Shown: piece after piece, positions 1-7,836 of the stretch | How positions within the stretch are numbered: position 1 is the first letter of the stretch | Layout of the letters: each line of letters opens with the position of its first letter | Assembly: GCA_002359895.1 (NCBI GenBank) | Contig: DEOB01000011.1 | Coordinates: forward strand, 552,382-616,381 | DNA from: Stenotrophomonas sp. UBA2629 | GTDB taxonomy: Bacteria > Pseudomonadota > Gammaproteobacteria > Xanthomonadales > Xanthomonadaceae | Direction: 5' to 3' | Length of the DNA stretch: 64,000 nucleotides | Program-made: the position numbers and the translations under genes | Notes under the pieces: model-generated | What the model was told of the DNA's origin: nothing | What the model saw: the letters and a program-made list of their open reading frames with translations, nothing else | The model's database searches: none

Positions 1-26
1 AAAAAGCCCGGCACGTGGCCGGGCTT
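1..26 (-). terminator. Terminator of ppiD
   Basis: A nine-base-pair GC-rich stem (AAGCCCGGC at 4-12 with GCCGGGCTT at 18-26) is followed on the minus strand by a run of T. It lies 25 bases past the ppiD stop codon, as expected for an intrinsic terminator. Confidence 0.8.
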
Positions 27-50
27 CTCGCGTCACTCTGCTTCAGCAGC

Positions 51-2024
51 TCAGAGCTGGGATTCCTGCACCTGCACCTTGAAGTGCTTGCGCATGCCAT
101 CCACGTACGCCTTGGCAGCAGCAGCGCCATCAATCTGGCTGAGCTGCTGCTTGAGCATGGTCTGTTGCTCCTCCGGCACTTCGGCGATGTTGCCCGGAGT
201 CACCTTGGTCACCGCGAACACGGCATAACGGCCGTCCTCCATCGCCACCTTGCCGTAGCTGGGCTTGTCAGCGGCTGCCGGCGGTGCAGCGGCAAACGCC
301 GCCTGGTTGGCAACGGCCGACGGCATCGGCGCACCACGCGGCAGGCCCGGGACCGGCAACACCTGCAGTTTTTCAGCCGGTGCCAGCGCCTGCAGCGTCT
401 GGCCTTCCTTCAACTTGGCCAGCAACGCGTCAGCCGCCTTGCTCTGCGCTTCCTTGGTGCGATTGGCGCGGATGGCAGCAATTACCTGCTCACGTGCCTG
501 CGCCAGCGGAATGGCCTGCTCCGGCGTATGCGAGGTAACGCGGATCACCACACTGTGGTTCGGCGCGATCTCGATCGGGTCACTCACCGTACCGTCTTCC
601 ACCAATGCGTCGGAGAAGGCGGCCTTCAACACCGCCGGACTGGTGGCAATGCCATTGGCGGTTGCATGCGTGAACGGGCCCAGCGTCTGCACGGGCAGGC
701 CCACTTCCTTGGCAGCCGGCTCCAGCGCGGTCGGGTTCTTGTTGATCTGGTCAACCAGACGGCCGCTCAGGTCATTGAACGCACGCTCGGTGTCTGCCTG
801 CAGCTGCTCGGCGGCCAGTTGGTCACGCACGTCCTCGAACGAGCGGCCTTCGCCGCCCTTGATCTCGCGCAGCTGCAGCACGTGGTAGCCGAACTCGGTC
901 TTGATCGGGCCGGCAACCTCACCGGCCTTCATCGCAAACAGCGCGTCTTCGAACGGCTTGACCATCACCCCCTTCTGCACCCAACCCAAATCGCCGCCGC
1001 CGGCCTTGGAGCCGGTGTCGTCCGAATTGGCCTTGGCCAGCGCGGCAAAATCCGCACCCGGCGCCTTGGCATCCGCAGCCAGCTTGGCAGCCTTGGCCTC
1101 AGCCGCCTTCTGCGATGCTTCATCGCTACCGGCAGAAACCAGGATGTGCGAAGCCAATCGCTCATCGGCGCTGACGAAGCGGGCCTTCTCTTCTTCATAA
1201 CGCTTACGCAGCGTGGCCTCGTCGGCTGCCGCAGCCGCCGGCATGCTGGCGGCATTGAGTTCGACGTACTCAATGGACACCGTTTCCGGCTGCAGGAAGT
1301 CCTTCGGATGCGCCTCGTACCACTGCTTGATGTCGGCATCACTGACCGGCGCGGTATCGGCTTCTGCCACCGGCAGCAGCGCGAATTCCACGTCACGCGT
1401 TTCACCCAGCAGCTTCAACAGACGCTCGGCTTCACCCTTGGTGGTGAAACCAGACTGCGCCAGCGCGGTGGGAATGATCGACTGCTGCAGGCTGGTACGC
1501 ACCAGCTGTTCGAACATGGCCGGCGTACGCGGCGGCATGCTCTGTGCAAGCGCCATCCGGTACTGATCCGGGTCGAACTTACCATCGCGCTGGAAGGCGG
1601 TAATACCGTTGATGTAGTCACGCACCGCCGCATCACCAATGACGATGTGCGCCTCATCGGCAGCCAGGCGGACAACCTGCTCATCAATCAACTGGTCCAG
1701 CACAACGCGCTTGTTTTCGGTGCTCTCAAATTCGCGCGGGTCGAAATTGTCGCCCTGCTCTTCGCGGGCACTCATGCGTGCCTGTTCAAAGCGCGTGCGG
1801 AATTCATCCACGCTTACTTCGTGATGGCTCCACAGGAAGGACATCGGCCACCACGACGGTGCCGAGCGCCACCATGACGGCGGCGCCGATACTTTGGCCA
1901 CGTTCTGCGAACCGACACCACCGAGGTAGCTGTTGTCGATCACGAACAGGAACGGAATCATCAGCAGGCCCATGATCACCGTAACGATCCAGCCTGAGGT
2001 CTTGTCGCGAAGTTTCTGCAGCAT
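51..2024 (-). CDS. ppiD: Periplasmic folding chaperone PpiD (SurA_N / parvulin-type peptidyl-prolyl isomerase)
   Basis: This 657-residue protein matches PpiD, an inner-membrane-anchored chaperone that faces the periplasm and assists outer-membrane and secreted proteins as they leave the Sec translocon. A short cytoplasmic start is followed by one membrane helix at about residues 11-31, a SurA_N-type chaperone region to about 190, and one parvulin domain at about 290-390. The parvulin domain shows HILVS near its start, the GGGDLGW core and FGYHVLQL at its end. A second inactive-looking region follows, as in E. coli PpiD. The start at 2024 is the ATG just before the membrane helix; no good ribosome binding site is visible. 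It is the last gene of the tig-clpP-clpX-lon-hupB block, behind the tRNA-Asp genes, and probably has its own promoter because a terminator at 2111-2145 precedes it. The same position after hupB is common in gammaproteobacteria. Confidence 0.93.
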   Translation of the reverse strand: MLQKLRDKTSGWIVTVIMGLLMIPFLFVIDNSYLGGVGSQNVAKVSAPPSWWRSAPSWWPMSFLWSHHEVSVDEFRTRFEQARMSAREEQGDNFDPREFESTENKRVVLDQLIDEQVVRLAADEAHIVIGDAAVRDYINGITAFQRDGKFDPDQYRMALAQSMPPRTPAMFEQLVRTSLQQSIIPTALAQSGFTTKGEAERLLKLLGETRDVEFALLPVAEADTAPVSDADIKQWYEAHPKDFLQPETVSIEYVELNAASMPAAAAADEATLRKRYEEEKARFVSADERLASHILVSAGSDEASQKAAEAKAAKLAADAKAPGADFAALAKANSDDTGSKAGGGDLGWVQKGVMVKPFEDALFAMKAGEVAGPIKTEFGYHVLQLREIKGGEGRSFEDVRDQLAAEQLQADTERAFNDLSGRLVDQINKNPTALEPAAKEVGLPVQTLGPFTHATANGIATSPAVLKAAFSDALVEDGTVSDPIEIAPNHSVVIRVTSHTPEQAIPLAQAREQVIAAIRANRTKEAQSKAADALLAKLKEGQTLQALAPAEKLQVLPVPGLPRGAPMPSAVANQAAFAAAPPAAADKPSYGKVAMEDGRYAVFAVTKVTPGNIAEVPEEQQTMLKQQLSQIDGAAAAKAYVDGMRKHFKVQVQESQL

Positions 2025-2110
2025 GGGAAAAATCAGGGCCTATTGGCGAGCCGGGCAGTGTAACCCGCTTCCCGCCCCAGTCCCAACACAGCCAGCGCTG
2101 TGCCCGGCCC

Positions 2111-2145
2111 AAAGAAAAAGCCCCCGGCTTGCGCCGAGGGCTTTT
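2111..2145 (-). terminator. Terminator after the tRNA-Val/tRNA-Asp cluster
   Basis: On the minus strand a stem of the form AAAAGCCC...GGGCTTTT, with an inner GGC/GCC pairing, ends in a T-rich tract. It lies 9 bases past the last tRNA-Asp and closes that transcript. Confidence 0.75.
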
Positions 2146-2153
2146 GAGACAAC

Positions 2154-2230
2154 TGGCGGAGCGGACGGGACTCGAACCCGCGACCTCCGGCGTGACAGGC
2201 CAGCATTCTAACCAACTGAACTACCGCTCC
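2154..2230 (-). tRNA. tRNA-Asp (anticodon GTC), copy 1
   Basis: Folds as a complete cloverleaf with acceptor arm GGAGCGG/CCGCTCC, discriminator G and encoded CCA. The anticodon loop reads CTGTCAC, giving anticodon GTC. It is identical to the two copies upstream. Confidence 0.97.
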
Positions 2231-2295
2231 GAGTTTTGACTCGTCCACCCCCGGCTTAAACCGACGATGCGCATCCCGAAGGACGACTGGATAAA

Positions 2296-2372
2296 TGGCG
2301 GAGCGGACGGGACTCGAACCCGCGACCTCCGGCGTGACAGGCCAGCATTCTAACCAACTGAACTACCGCTCC
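2296..2372 (-). tRNA. tRNA-Asp (anticodon GTC), copy 2
   Basis: Identical 77-base cloverleaf to the neighbouring copies, with encoded CCA and anticodon GTC. The 65-base spacer before copy 1 has no obvious terminator, so these two are probably processed from one transcript. Confidence 0.97.
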
Positions 2373-2410
2373 GCATTTAACCTGGTTTGTTTTCCATCAC
2401 CCGAGGGCTT

Positions 2411-2443
2411 TAGAAAACAACGCCCCCGATTGCTCAGGGGCGT
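2411..2443 (-). terminator. Hairpin with T-rich tail between tRNA-Asp copies 2 and 3
   Basis: ACGCCCC pairs with GGGGCGT around a ten-base loop and is followed on the minus strand by TTGTTTTCT. It could attenuate or terminate transcripts between tRNA copies, or serve as a processing signal. Confidence 0.4.
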
Positions 2444-2451
2444 GTATGAAG

Positions 2452-2528
2452 TGGCGGAGCGGACGGGACTCGAACCCGCGACCTCCGGCGTGACAGGCCA
2501 GCATTCTAACCAACTGAACTACCGCTCC
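2452..2528 (-). tRNA. tRNA-Asp (anticodon GTC), copy 3
   Basis: Third identical tRNA-Asp with anticodon GTC, a complete cloverleaf and encoded CCA. It lies 27 bases downstream of tRNA-Val. Confidence 0.97.
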
Positions 2529-2555
2529 ACTTCTAACGCTTTTACTAGTGATGCT

Positions 2556-2630
2556 TGGTGGGTGCTGAGGGTTTCGAACCCCCGACCCTCTCCGTGTAAG
2601 GGAGACGCTCTACCGCTGAGCTAAGCACCC
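2556..2630 (-). tRNA. tRNA-Val (anticodon TAC)
   Basis: Acceptor arm GGGTGCT/AGCACCC, discriminator A, encoded CCA and anticodon loop CTTACAC give tRNA-Val reading GTA and related codons. It begins only 12 bases after the hupB stop codon with no terminator between, so hupB and the tRNAs probably share a transcript. Confidence 0.96.
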
Positions 2631-2642
2631 CTGGTGAGCCGC

Positions 2643-2915
2643 TTAGTTTACAGCGTCCTTCAGGGCTTTACCAGCCTTGAATGCAGGATTTTTCGCAGCG
2701 GCGATCTTGATCTCTTCGCCGGTCTTCGGGTTACGGCCGGTGCGCTCTGCGCGCTCGCGAACCTGGAACGTACCGAAGCCAACCAGAGTCACCGTCTCAC
2801 CCTTCTTCAGGGCCTTGGTGATCTCGGCGATGACTGCGTCAACCGCACGGCCAGCTTCAGCCTTGGACAGGTCAGCAGCGCCGGCAACGCCGTCAATCAA
2901 TTCGGTCTTGTTCAT
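2643..2915 (-). CDS. hupB: DNA-binding protein HU-beta
   Basis: A 90-residue histone-like protein that bends and compacts the nucleoid as a dimer. It starts MNKTELIDGVAG and carries the family signature GFGTFQVRERAERTGRNP at about residues 45-62, the beta-arm DNA-binding region with GRNPKTG, and ends in the usual NPAFKAGKALKDAVN. The length matches HU exactly. The start at 2915 is supported by AGGGAGT at 2924-2930. The longer in-frame reading upstream does not resemble HU and overlaps the promoter. The order lon, hupB, ppiD is conserved in gammaproteobacteria. A TTGCGC-N17-TATAAA promoter lies about 130 bases upstream. Confidence 0.97.
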   Translation of the reverse strand: MNKTELIDGVAGAADLSKAEAGRAVDAVIAEITKALKKGETVTLVGFGTFQVRERAERTGRNPKTGEEIKIAAAKNPAFKAGKALKDAVN

Positions 2916-3047
2916 TCTGTAAAACTCCCTTTGCGGTACATCCGCGGAATAGTTTGGGTGGTCACCGCACGTCTTTGGAAGGACAACGATGACCGGAAGA
3001 TCATGCAAACACGTCACCGATGAAACAGCAGGTACGTGAGTCGCACT

Positions 3048-3076
3048 TTTATACCAGCGCCCCCCTACCCGCGCAA
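3048..3076 (-). promoter_or_regulatory. Sigma-70-type promoter of hupB
   Basis: On the minus strand TTGCGC (3071-3076) is separated by 17 bases from TATAAA (3048-3053). Spacing is ideal and the -10 is strong. It implies a leader of about 125 bases before hupB. Confidence 0.7.
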
Positions 3077-3080
3077 GCTG

Positions 3081-3115
3081 AAAAGCCAGCAATGACGCGG
3101 GTTTCAAGGCTTTTT
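3081..3115 (-). terminator. Weak terminator-like hairpin after lon
   Basis: AAAAGCC pairs with GGCTTTT around a loop of about 20 bases. It lies shortly past the lon stop and just upstream of the hupB -35. The large loop makes it a weak candidate, so read-through into hupB is possible. Confidence 0.4.
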
Positions 3116-3126
3116 GCATTCACACT

Positions 3127-5583
3127 TCAGTGCTTGACGCGCGTCGCCGGAGCTGCCTTGGGCTTCCCACGCGTTGCCACACGCTGCGCGCTCTTGCGTG
3201 CCTTCTTCGGCGCCAGCGGTGACTCCAGTGCGATATCCAGCACTTCGTCGATCCACTTCACCGGCACGATTTTCAGGTCGCGCGTGACATTGGCCGGAAT
3301 GTCGACCAGATCCTTGCGGTTCTCTTCGGGGATGACCACGGTGCGAATGCCACCGCGCAGCGCGGCCAGCAGTTTTTCCTTCAGGCCACCAATCGCAGTG
3401 ACACGGCCACGCAAGGTGATTTCACCGGTCATCGCGACCTCGGCCTTGATCGGCACCTTGGTCAAGGTGGACACCAGCGAAGTCACCATCGCGATACCCG
3501 CACTCGGGCCATCCTTCGGCGTGGCGCCATCGGGCACATGCAGGTGCACGTCGTGCTTCTGCAGGAAGTCCACGTCGATGCCAAGGGTTTCCGCACGCGA
3601 GCGCACCACCGACAACGCGGCGGTCGCCGATTCCTTCATCACATTGCCCAGCTGGCCGGTCAGCGTCACCGCGCCCTTGCCCGGGATCAACGTGGACTCA
3701 ACCTGCAGCAGTTCGCCACCGACTTCCGTCCACGCCAAACCGGTGACCAGGCCGATCTCGTTTTCTTCCTCGGCACGGCCGAAGTCGAAGCGGCGCACGC
3801 CCAGATACTTGTCCAGATTCTTGGCATCAACCACCACCAGCGCCTTGGGCTTCTTGGCGGTTTTCTTGACGGCCTTCTTGACCGGCTGTGGGCCGGCCAA
3901 CGCAAGTTCCTTGACCACCTTGCGGCAGATCTTGGCGACTTCGCGCTCCAGATTACGCACGCCCGATTCACGCGTGTAATAACGCACGATGTCGCGGATG
4001 GCGTCTTCCTCGATGACCAGTTCGTCGGCCTTCAATCCGTTGGCCTTGAGCTGCTTGGCCGCCAGATAACGCGTGGCGATGTTGAGCTTCTCGTCCTCGG
4101 TGTAGCCGGGGATGCGGATCACTTCCATGCGGTCCAGCAGCGGGCCGGGGATGTTCAGCGAATTGGACGTCGCCACGAACATCACTTCGCTCAGGTCCAG
4201 GTCCACTTCCAGGTAGTGATCGTTGAACGCGTTGTTCTGCTCGGGGTCGAGCACTTCCAGCAGAGCCGACGACGGATCGCCACGGAAATCCATCGACATC
4301 TTGTCGATTTCATCCAGCACGAACAGCGGGTTCTTGCTGCCGACCTTGTTGAGGTTCTGCACGATGCGGCCCGGCATCGAACCCACATAGGTACGACGGT
4401 GGCCACGGATCTCAGCCTCGTCACGCACGCCGCCCAGCGACATGCGCACGAACTTGCGGTTGGTGGCCTTGGCGATGGACTGACCCAACGAGGTCTTGCC
4501 CACGCCCGGCGGCCCGACCAGGCAAAGAATCGGCCCCTTCATCTGCTTCACGCGCGACTGCACCGCCAGGTATTCAAGGATGCGGTCCTTGACCTTGTCC
4601 AAGCCGTAATGATCGGCATCCAGCGTGTCCTGCGCGACCTTCAGGTCCTTGCGCACCTTGGTGCGCTTTTTCCACGGCACGCCCAGCAGCCAATCCAGAT
4701 AGTTGCGTACCACAGCAGCTTCGGCCGACATCGGCGACATCTGCTTGAGCTTGTTGAGCTCGGCCTTGGCCTTGGTTTCCACGGCCTTCGGCATACCAGC
4801 TTCGGCAATCTTGCGGGCCAACTCGTCCAACTCACCCGGCGCATCATCCAGGTCACCCAGCTCTTTCTGGATGGCCTTCATCTGCTCGTTGAGGTAGTAC
4901 TCGCGCTGGCTCTTTTCCATCTGCGATTTGACGCGGCCGCGGATGCGTTTTTCCAGCTGCTGCACGTCAATTTCGCCATCGACAAGACCCACCAGCATTT
5001 CCAGCCGGTCACCGACCAGCAGCGTTTCCAGCAGCTTCTGCTTGTCGGCCAAACGTACGCCGATATGGGCGGAGATGGTGTCGGCCAGACGCGCCGGCTC
5101 TTCGATACCCGCCAGCGTCTGCAGCAACTCTGGCGGCAGCTTGCGGTTGGTTTTGACGTACTGCTCGAACAGCGACATCAGCGAGCGGGCAATGGCCTCG
5201 ATCTCGCGCGCTTCGCGCGGGTCGTTCGATTCGATTTCGGTACCGTGGCCCTGCAGCGCGCCGTCCTGCTCATAGACCTTGTCCACGCTCACACGCGACA
5301 GGCCTTCGACCAGCACCTTGATGGTGCCGTCAGGCAGCTTCAGCAACTGCAGCACTTGGGCCAACGTACCGACCGTGTACAGATCGTCGGCCGCTGGGTC
5401 GTCGGTCTCGGCCGACTTCTGGGCGACCAGCAGGATGCGCTTGTCCGCTTCCATGGCGCGTTCCAGCGCCTGCATGGACTTGTCACGTCCCACGAACAAG
5501 GGGATGACCATGTGCGGGAACACCACCACATCGCGTAGTGGCAGGACCGGCAGGTCGAGAACTTCGAGTTGGGACTTGGCCAT
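3127..5583 (-). CDS. lon: ATP-dependent protease Lon
   Basis: An 818-residue soluble AAA+ serine protease that removes misfolded and regulatory proteins. The LON substrate-binding domain (about 8-205) is followed by a coiled region and the AAA+ module with Walker A GPPGVGKTSL near 358 and Walker B FVLDEID near 423. The C-terminal protease domain has the Ser-Lys dyad (Ser in KDGPSAG near 692, Lys in GGLKEK near 733). Between the AAA+ lid and the protease domain there is a short Lys/Pro-rich insertion (PVKKAVKKTAKKPK) absent from E. coli Lon, and the protein ends in a basic Ala/Lys/Arg tail. The start at 5583 gives the canonical beginning MAKSQLEVLDLPVLPLRDVV; the longer reading would cross the clpX terminator. 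A heat-shock-type promoter is visible at 5639-5667. Located after clpX and before hupB, the usual order. Confidence 0.96.
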   Translation of the reverse strand: MAKSQLEVLDLPVLPLRDVVVFPHMVIPLFVGRDKSMQALERAMEADKRILLVAQKSAETDDPAADDLYTVGTLAQVLQLLKLPDGTIKVLVEGLSRVSVDKVYEQDGALQGHGTEIESNDPREAREIEAIARSLMSLFEQYVKTNRKLPPELLQTLAGIEEPARLADTISAHIGVRLADKQKLLETLLVGDRLEMLVGLVDGEIDVQQLEKRIRGRVKSQMEKSQREYYLNEQMKAIQKELGDLDDAPGELDELARKIAEAGMPKAVETKAKAELNKLKQMSPMSAEAAVVRNYLDWLLGVPWKKRTKVRKDLKVAQDTLDADHYGLDKVKDRILEYLAVQSRVKQMKGPILCLVGPPGVGKTSLGQSIAKATNRKFVRMSLGGVRDEAEIRGHRRTYVGSMPGRIVQNLNKVGSKNPLFVLDEIDKMSMDFRGDPSSALLEVLDPEQNNAFNDHYLEVDLDLSEVMFVATSNSLNIPGPLLDRMEVIRIPGYTEDEKLNIATRYLAAKQLKANGLKADELVIEEDAIRDIVRYYTRESGVRNLEREVAKICRKVVKELALAGPQPVKKAVKKTAKKPKALVVVDAKNLDKYLGVRRFDFGRAEEENEIGLVTGLAWTEVGGELLQVESTLIPGKGAVTLTGQLGNVMKESATAALSVVRSRAETLGIDVDFLQKHDVHLHVPDGATPKDGPSAGIAMVTSLVSTLTKVPIKAEVAMTGEITLRGRVTAIGGLKEKLLAALRGGIRTVVIPEENRKDLVDIPANVTRDLKIVPVKWIDEVLDIALESPLAPKKARKSAQRVATRGKPKAAPATRVKH

Positions 5584-5615
5584 GGGGGCGAGCTCCGCTG
5601 GTATCAGGAAAGGCC

Positions 5616-5654
5616 AAATAAAAAAGCCGATGGCCCCGTTATGGGGCCATCGGC
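5616..5654 (-). terminator. Terminator of clpX
   Basis: A perfect 12-base-pair inverted repeat (GCCGATGGCCCC with GGGGCCATCGGC, 5626-5654) is followed on the minus strand by a T-rich tract ending near 5616. It lies about 70 bases past the clpX stop. Its arm overlaps the candidate lon heat-shock promoter. Confidence 0.85.
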
Positions 5655-5667
5655 GAGGTGTTGCAAG
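5639..5667 (-). promoter_or_regulatory. Candidate heat-shock (sigma-32) promoter of lon
   Basis: On the minus strand CTTGCAA (5661-5667) is separated by 14 bases from CCCCATAA (5639-5646). The RpoH consensus is CTTGAA, 11-16 bases, CCCCATNT. The -10 lies inside the clpX terminator hairpin. Known control of lon by RpoH in proteobacteria supports the reading. Confidence 0.6.
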
Positions 5668-5726
5668 AGGCTTTGCAAGCTGAACGTGAACAGGCAATCA
5701 CCAATTCACGCCCGCCGCTGCCGGGC

Positions 5727-7016
5727 TCAGTCGCCCGAAGCGGCCTTGGCCGGTGCCGGCGGTGTTTCGTAGATGATGTACGGCTCGGATTTGTTCTCGA
5801 TGACCGACTCATCCACCACCACCTTGCTCACGTTTTCCTGTGACGGCAGGTCGTACATGGTGTCCAACAGTACCGATTCAACGATGGTACGCAGGCCACG
5901 GGCGCCGGTCTTGCGCTTGAGCGCCTTCTTGGCGATGGCCGACAGCGCGTCCGGACGGAACTCCAGCTCCACGCCTTCCATGTCAAACAGCTTCTTGAAC
6001 TGCTTGGTGATGGCGTTTTTCGGCTCGGTCAGAATCTGGATCAGCGCCGGCTCGTCCAGCTCTTCCAGCGTTGCCACCACCGGCAGGCGGCCGACGAACT
6101 CGGGAATCAGGCCGAACTTGATCAGATCTTCCGGCTCAACCTCGGCCAGTACCTTGCCCACTTCCTGCTTGCGCTCGGCGCTCTTCACCTTGGCACCAAA
6201 GCCAATGCTGCTGGTGTCCGACGAACGCTGCTGGATCACCTTGTCCAGGCCGGCAAACGCACCGCCACAGATGAACAGGATGTTCTTGGTGTCCACCTGC
6301 AGGAATTCCTGCTGCGGGTGCTTGCGGCCACCCTGCGGCGGCACGCTGGCCACCGTGCCTTCGATCAGCTTCAACAGTGCCTGCTGCACGCCTTCGCCGG
6401 ACACGTCACGGGTGATCGACGGGTTCTCACTCTTGCGCGAGATCTTGTCGATTTCATCGATATAGACGATGCCCTGCTGCGCCTTCTCGACGTCGTAGTC
6501 GCACTTCTGCAGCAGCTTCTGGATGATGTTTTCCACATCCTCACCCACGTAACCGGCCTCGGTCAGCGTGGTGGCATCGGCCATGGTGAACGGCACGTTG
6601 AGCAGGCGCGCCAGCGTTTCGGCCAGCAGCGTCTTGCCCGAACCGGTCGGACCGACCAGCAGGATGTTGGACTTGGACAGCTCGACGTCGTCGCTCTTCT
6701 GACGGCTCTCGATGCGCTTGTAATGGTTGTACACCGCAACGGCCAGCGTGCGCTTGGCGCGGTTCTGACCAATCACGTACTGGTCCAGCACCTCGAGGAT
6801 CTCGCGCGGCTTGGGCAGCGAACTGCGTGCCGACTGCGCCTTTTCCTCAAGCTCCTCACGGATGATGTCGTTGCACAGCTCCACGCATTCATCACAGATG
6901 AACACGCTCGGCCCCGCGATCAGCTTGCGTACCTCATGCTGACTCTTGCCGCAGAACGAGCAGTACAGAATCTTGCCGCTGCTGTCCCCGGTACGACCTT
7001 GCCGGTCTTCGCTCAT
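5727..7016 (-). CDS. clpX: ClpXP protease ATP-binding subunit ClpX
   Basis: A 429-residue AAA+ unfoldase that recognises tagged substrates and feeds them to ClpP. The N-terminal zinc-binding domain is complete (CSFC at about 18-21 and CDECVELC at about 37-44). It is followed by the AAA+ core with Walker A GPTGSGKT, Walker B IVYIDEID and the RKSENPSITRDVSGEGVQQ region. The IGF-type loop that docks on ClpP is present (SSIGFGAK). The start at 7016 gives the standard beginning MSEDRQGR before the zinc domain; the longer in-frame reading has no family similarity. It lies 126 bases downstream of clpP, so a separate promoter is likely, but none is convincing. It ends in a strong terminator. Confidence 0.97.
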   Translation of the reverse strand: MSEDRQGRTGDSSGKILYCSFCGKSQHEVRKLIAGPSVFICDECVELCNDIIREELEEKAQSARSSLPKPREILEVLDQYVIGQNRAKRTLAVAVYNHYKRIESRQKSDDVELSKSNILLVGPTGSGKTLLAETLARLLNVPFTMADATTLTEAGYVGEDVENIIQKLLQKCDYDVEKAQQGIVYIDEIDKISRKSENPSITRDVSGEGVQQALLKLIEGTVASVPPQGGRKHPQQEFLQVDTKNILFICGGAFAGLDKVIQQRSSDTSSIGFGAKVKSAERKQEVGKVLAEVEPEDLIKFGLIPEFVGRLPVVATLEELDEPALIQILTEPKNAITKQFKKLFDMEGVELEFRPDALSAIAKKALKRKTGARGLRTIVESVLLDTMYDLPSQENVSKVVVDESVIENKSEPYIIYETPPAPAKAASGD

Positions 7017-7110
7017 GCTTCGCTTACCCAGTTGCTCCCCCTCTGACCAAGGGGGTCGAATTTGAGAATAGCACAGGGCCGGAGGGACATCAGTCCCGTG
7101 CCGACCCTGC

Positions 7111-7131
7111 AAAAAATGCCGATTTTCCGGC
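7111..7131 (-). terminator. Short hairpin plus T-run after clpP
   Basis: On the minus strand a four-base-pair GC stem (GCCG/CGGC) is followed by A and six T. The stem is short, so termination would be partial, but the position directly past clpP fits. Confidence 0.35.
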
Positions 7132-7142
7132 TACTTACACCG

Positions 7143-7769
7143 TCAAGACGGCTGGATGGACTCTTCCGGACGCCGCTCCAGCACCTGGTCGACCAGGCCG
7201 TAAGCCACCGCATCGGCCGCGCTCTTGAAGTTGTCACGCTCGGTGTCGCGCGCGATGGTCTCCAGCGGCTGACCGGTGTGCTTGGCCATCACCTCATTCA
7301 GGCGCGAACGCAGGGTGAGGATTTCACGGGCATGGATGTCGATATCCGTGGCCTGGCCCTGGAAGCCACCCAGCGGCTGATGGATCATCACCCGCGAATT
7401 GGGAAGCGCATAACGCTTCCCGGGGGCACCAGCAGTGAGCAGCAGCGCGCCCATCGAAGCGGCCTGACCGATGCAGGTCGTGCTCACGTCCGGCTTGATG
7501 TACTGCATGGTGTCGTAGATGGCCATGCCGGCCGTCACCACGCCACCGGGCGAGTTGATGTAGATGTTGATGTCCTTTTCCGGGTTTTCCGATTCAAGGA
7601 ACAGCAACTGCGCCACCACCAGGTTCGCGACGTGGTCGTCAATCGGACCGACCAGGAAAATCACGCGCTCTTTGAGCAGGCGCGAATAGATGTCGTAGGC
7701 GCGCTCGCCGCGGCTGGTCTGTTCGACCACCATCGGAACCATGTTCAATGCTTTGGTTCGGTTGTCCAT
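7143..7769 (-). CDS. clpP: ATP-dependent Clp protease proteolytic subunit ClpP
   Basis: A 208-residue serine protease subunit that forms a double heptameric chamber and degrades proteins delivered by ClpX or ClpA. The catalytic triad is visible: Ser105 in GQAASMGA, His130 in MIHQP and Asp179 in RDTERD, with the same spacing as in E. coli. The INSPGG oxyanion region is at 71-76. The start at 7769 (MDNRTKALNMVPMVVEQ) places a short N-terminal extension before the processed-type sequence. It follows tig by 67 bases, with a GC-rich hairpin at 7801-7820 in the gap, and precedes clpX, the standard tig-clpP-clpX order. Confidence 0.97.
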   Translation of the reverse strand: MDNRTKALNMVPMVVEQTSRGERAYDIYSRLLKERVIFLVGPIDDHVANLVVAQLLFLESENPEKDINIYINSPGGVVTAGMAIYDTMQYIKPDVSTTCIGQAASMGALLLTAGAPGKRYALPNSRVMIHQPLGGFQGQATDIDIHAREILTLRSRLNEVMAKHTGQPLETIARDTERDNFKSAADAVAYGLVDQVLERRPEESIQPS

Positions 7770-7800
7770 TTCGTGAGGCACCTGTTCTGGGGAGGACACA

Positions 7801-7820
7801 CCCCGCGCCGAAGCGCGGGG
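7801..7820 (-). other. GC-rich hairpin between tig and clpP
   Basis: CCCCGCGC pairs perfectly with GCGCGGGG around a CGAA loop. There is no T-run on the minus strand, so it is more likely an mRNA-stability or processing hairpin than a terminator. Confidence 0.5.
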
Positions 7821-7836
7821 ACGTAACGCCCGCCGA

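Noticed and set aside
15..1877. Long plus-strand reading frame of 620 codons opposite ppiD
   Set aside because: It is the antisense shadow of a well-supported gene in GC-rich DNA and shows no protein-family pattern; the same holds for other long frames opposite real genes.
2154..2528. Regularly spaced identical blocks that could look like a CRISPR array
   Set aside because: The blocks are three tRNA-Asp genes with complete cloverleaves; spacing is uneven and no cas genes are present.
3538..5538. Plus-strand reading frame of 666 codons opposite lon
   Set aside because: His/Leu/Gln-rich translation typical of antisense frames; lon on the other strand has full domain motifs.
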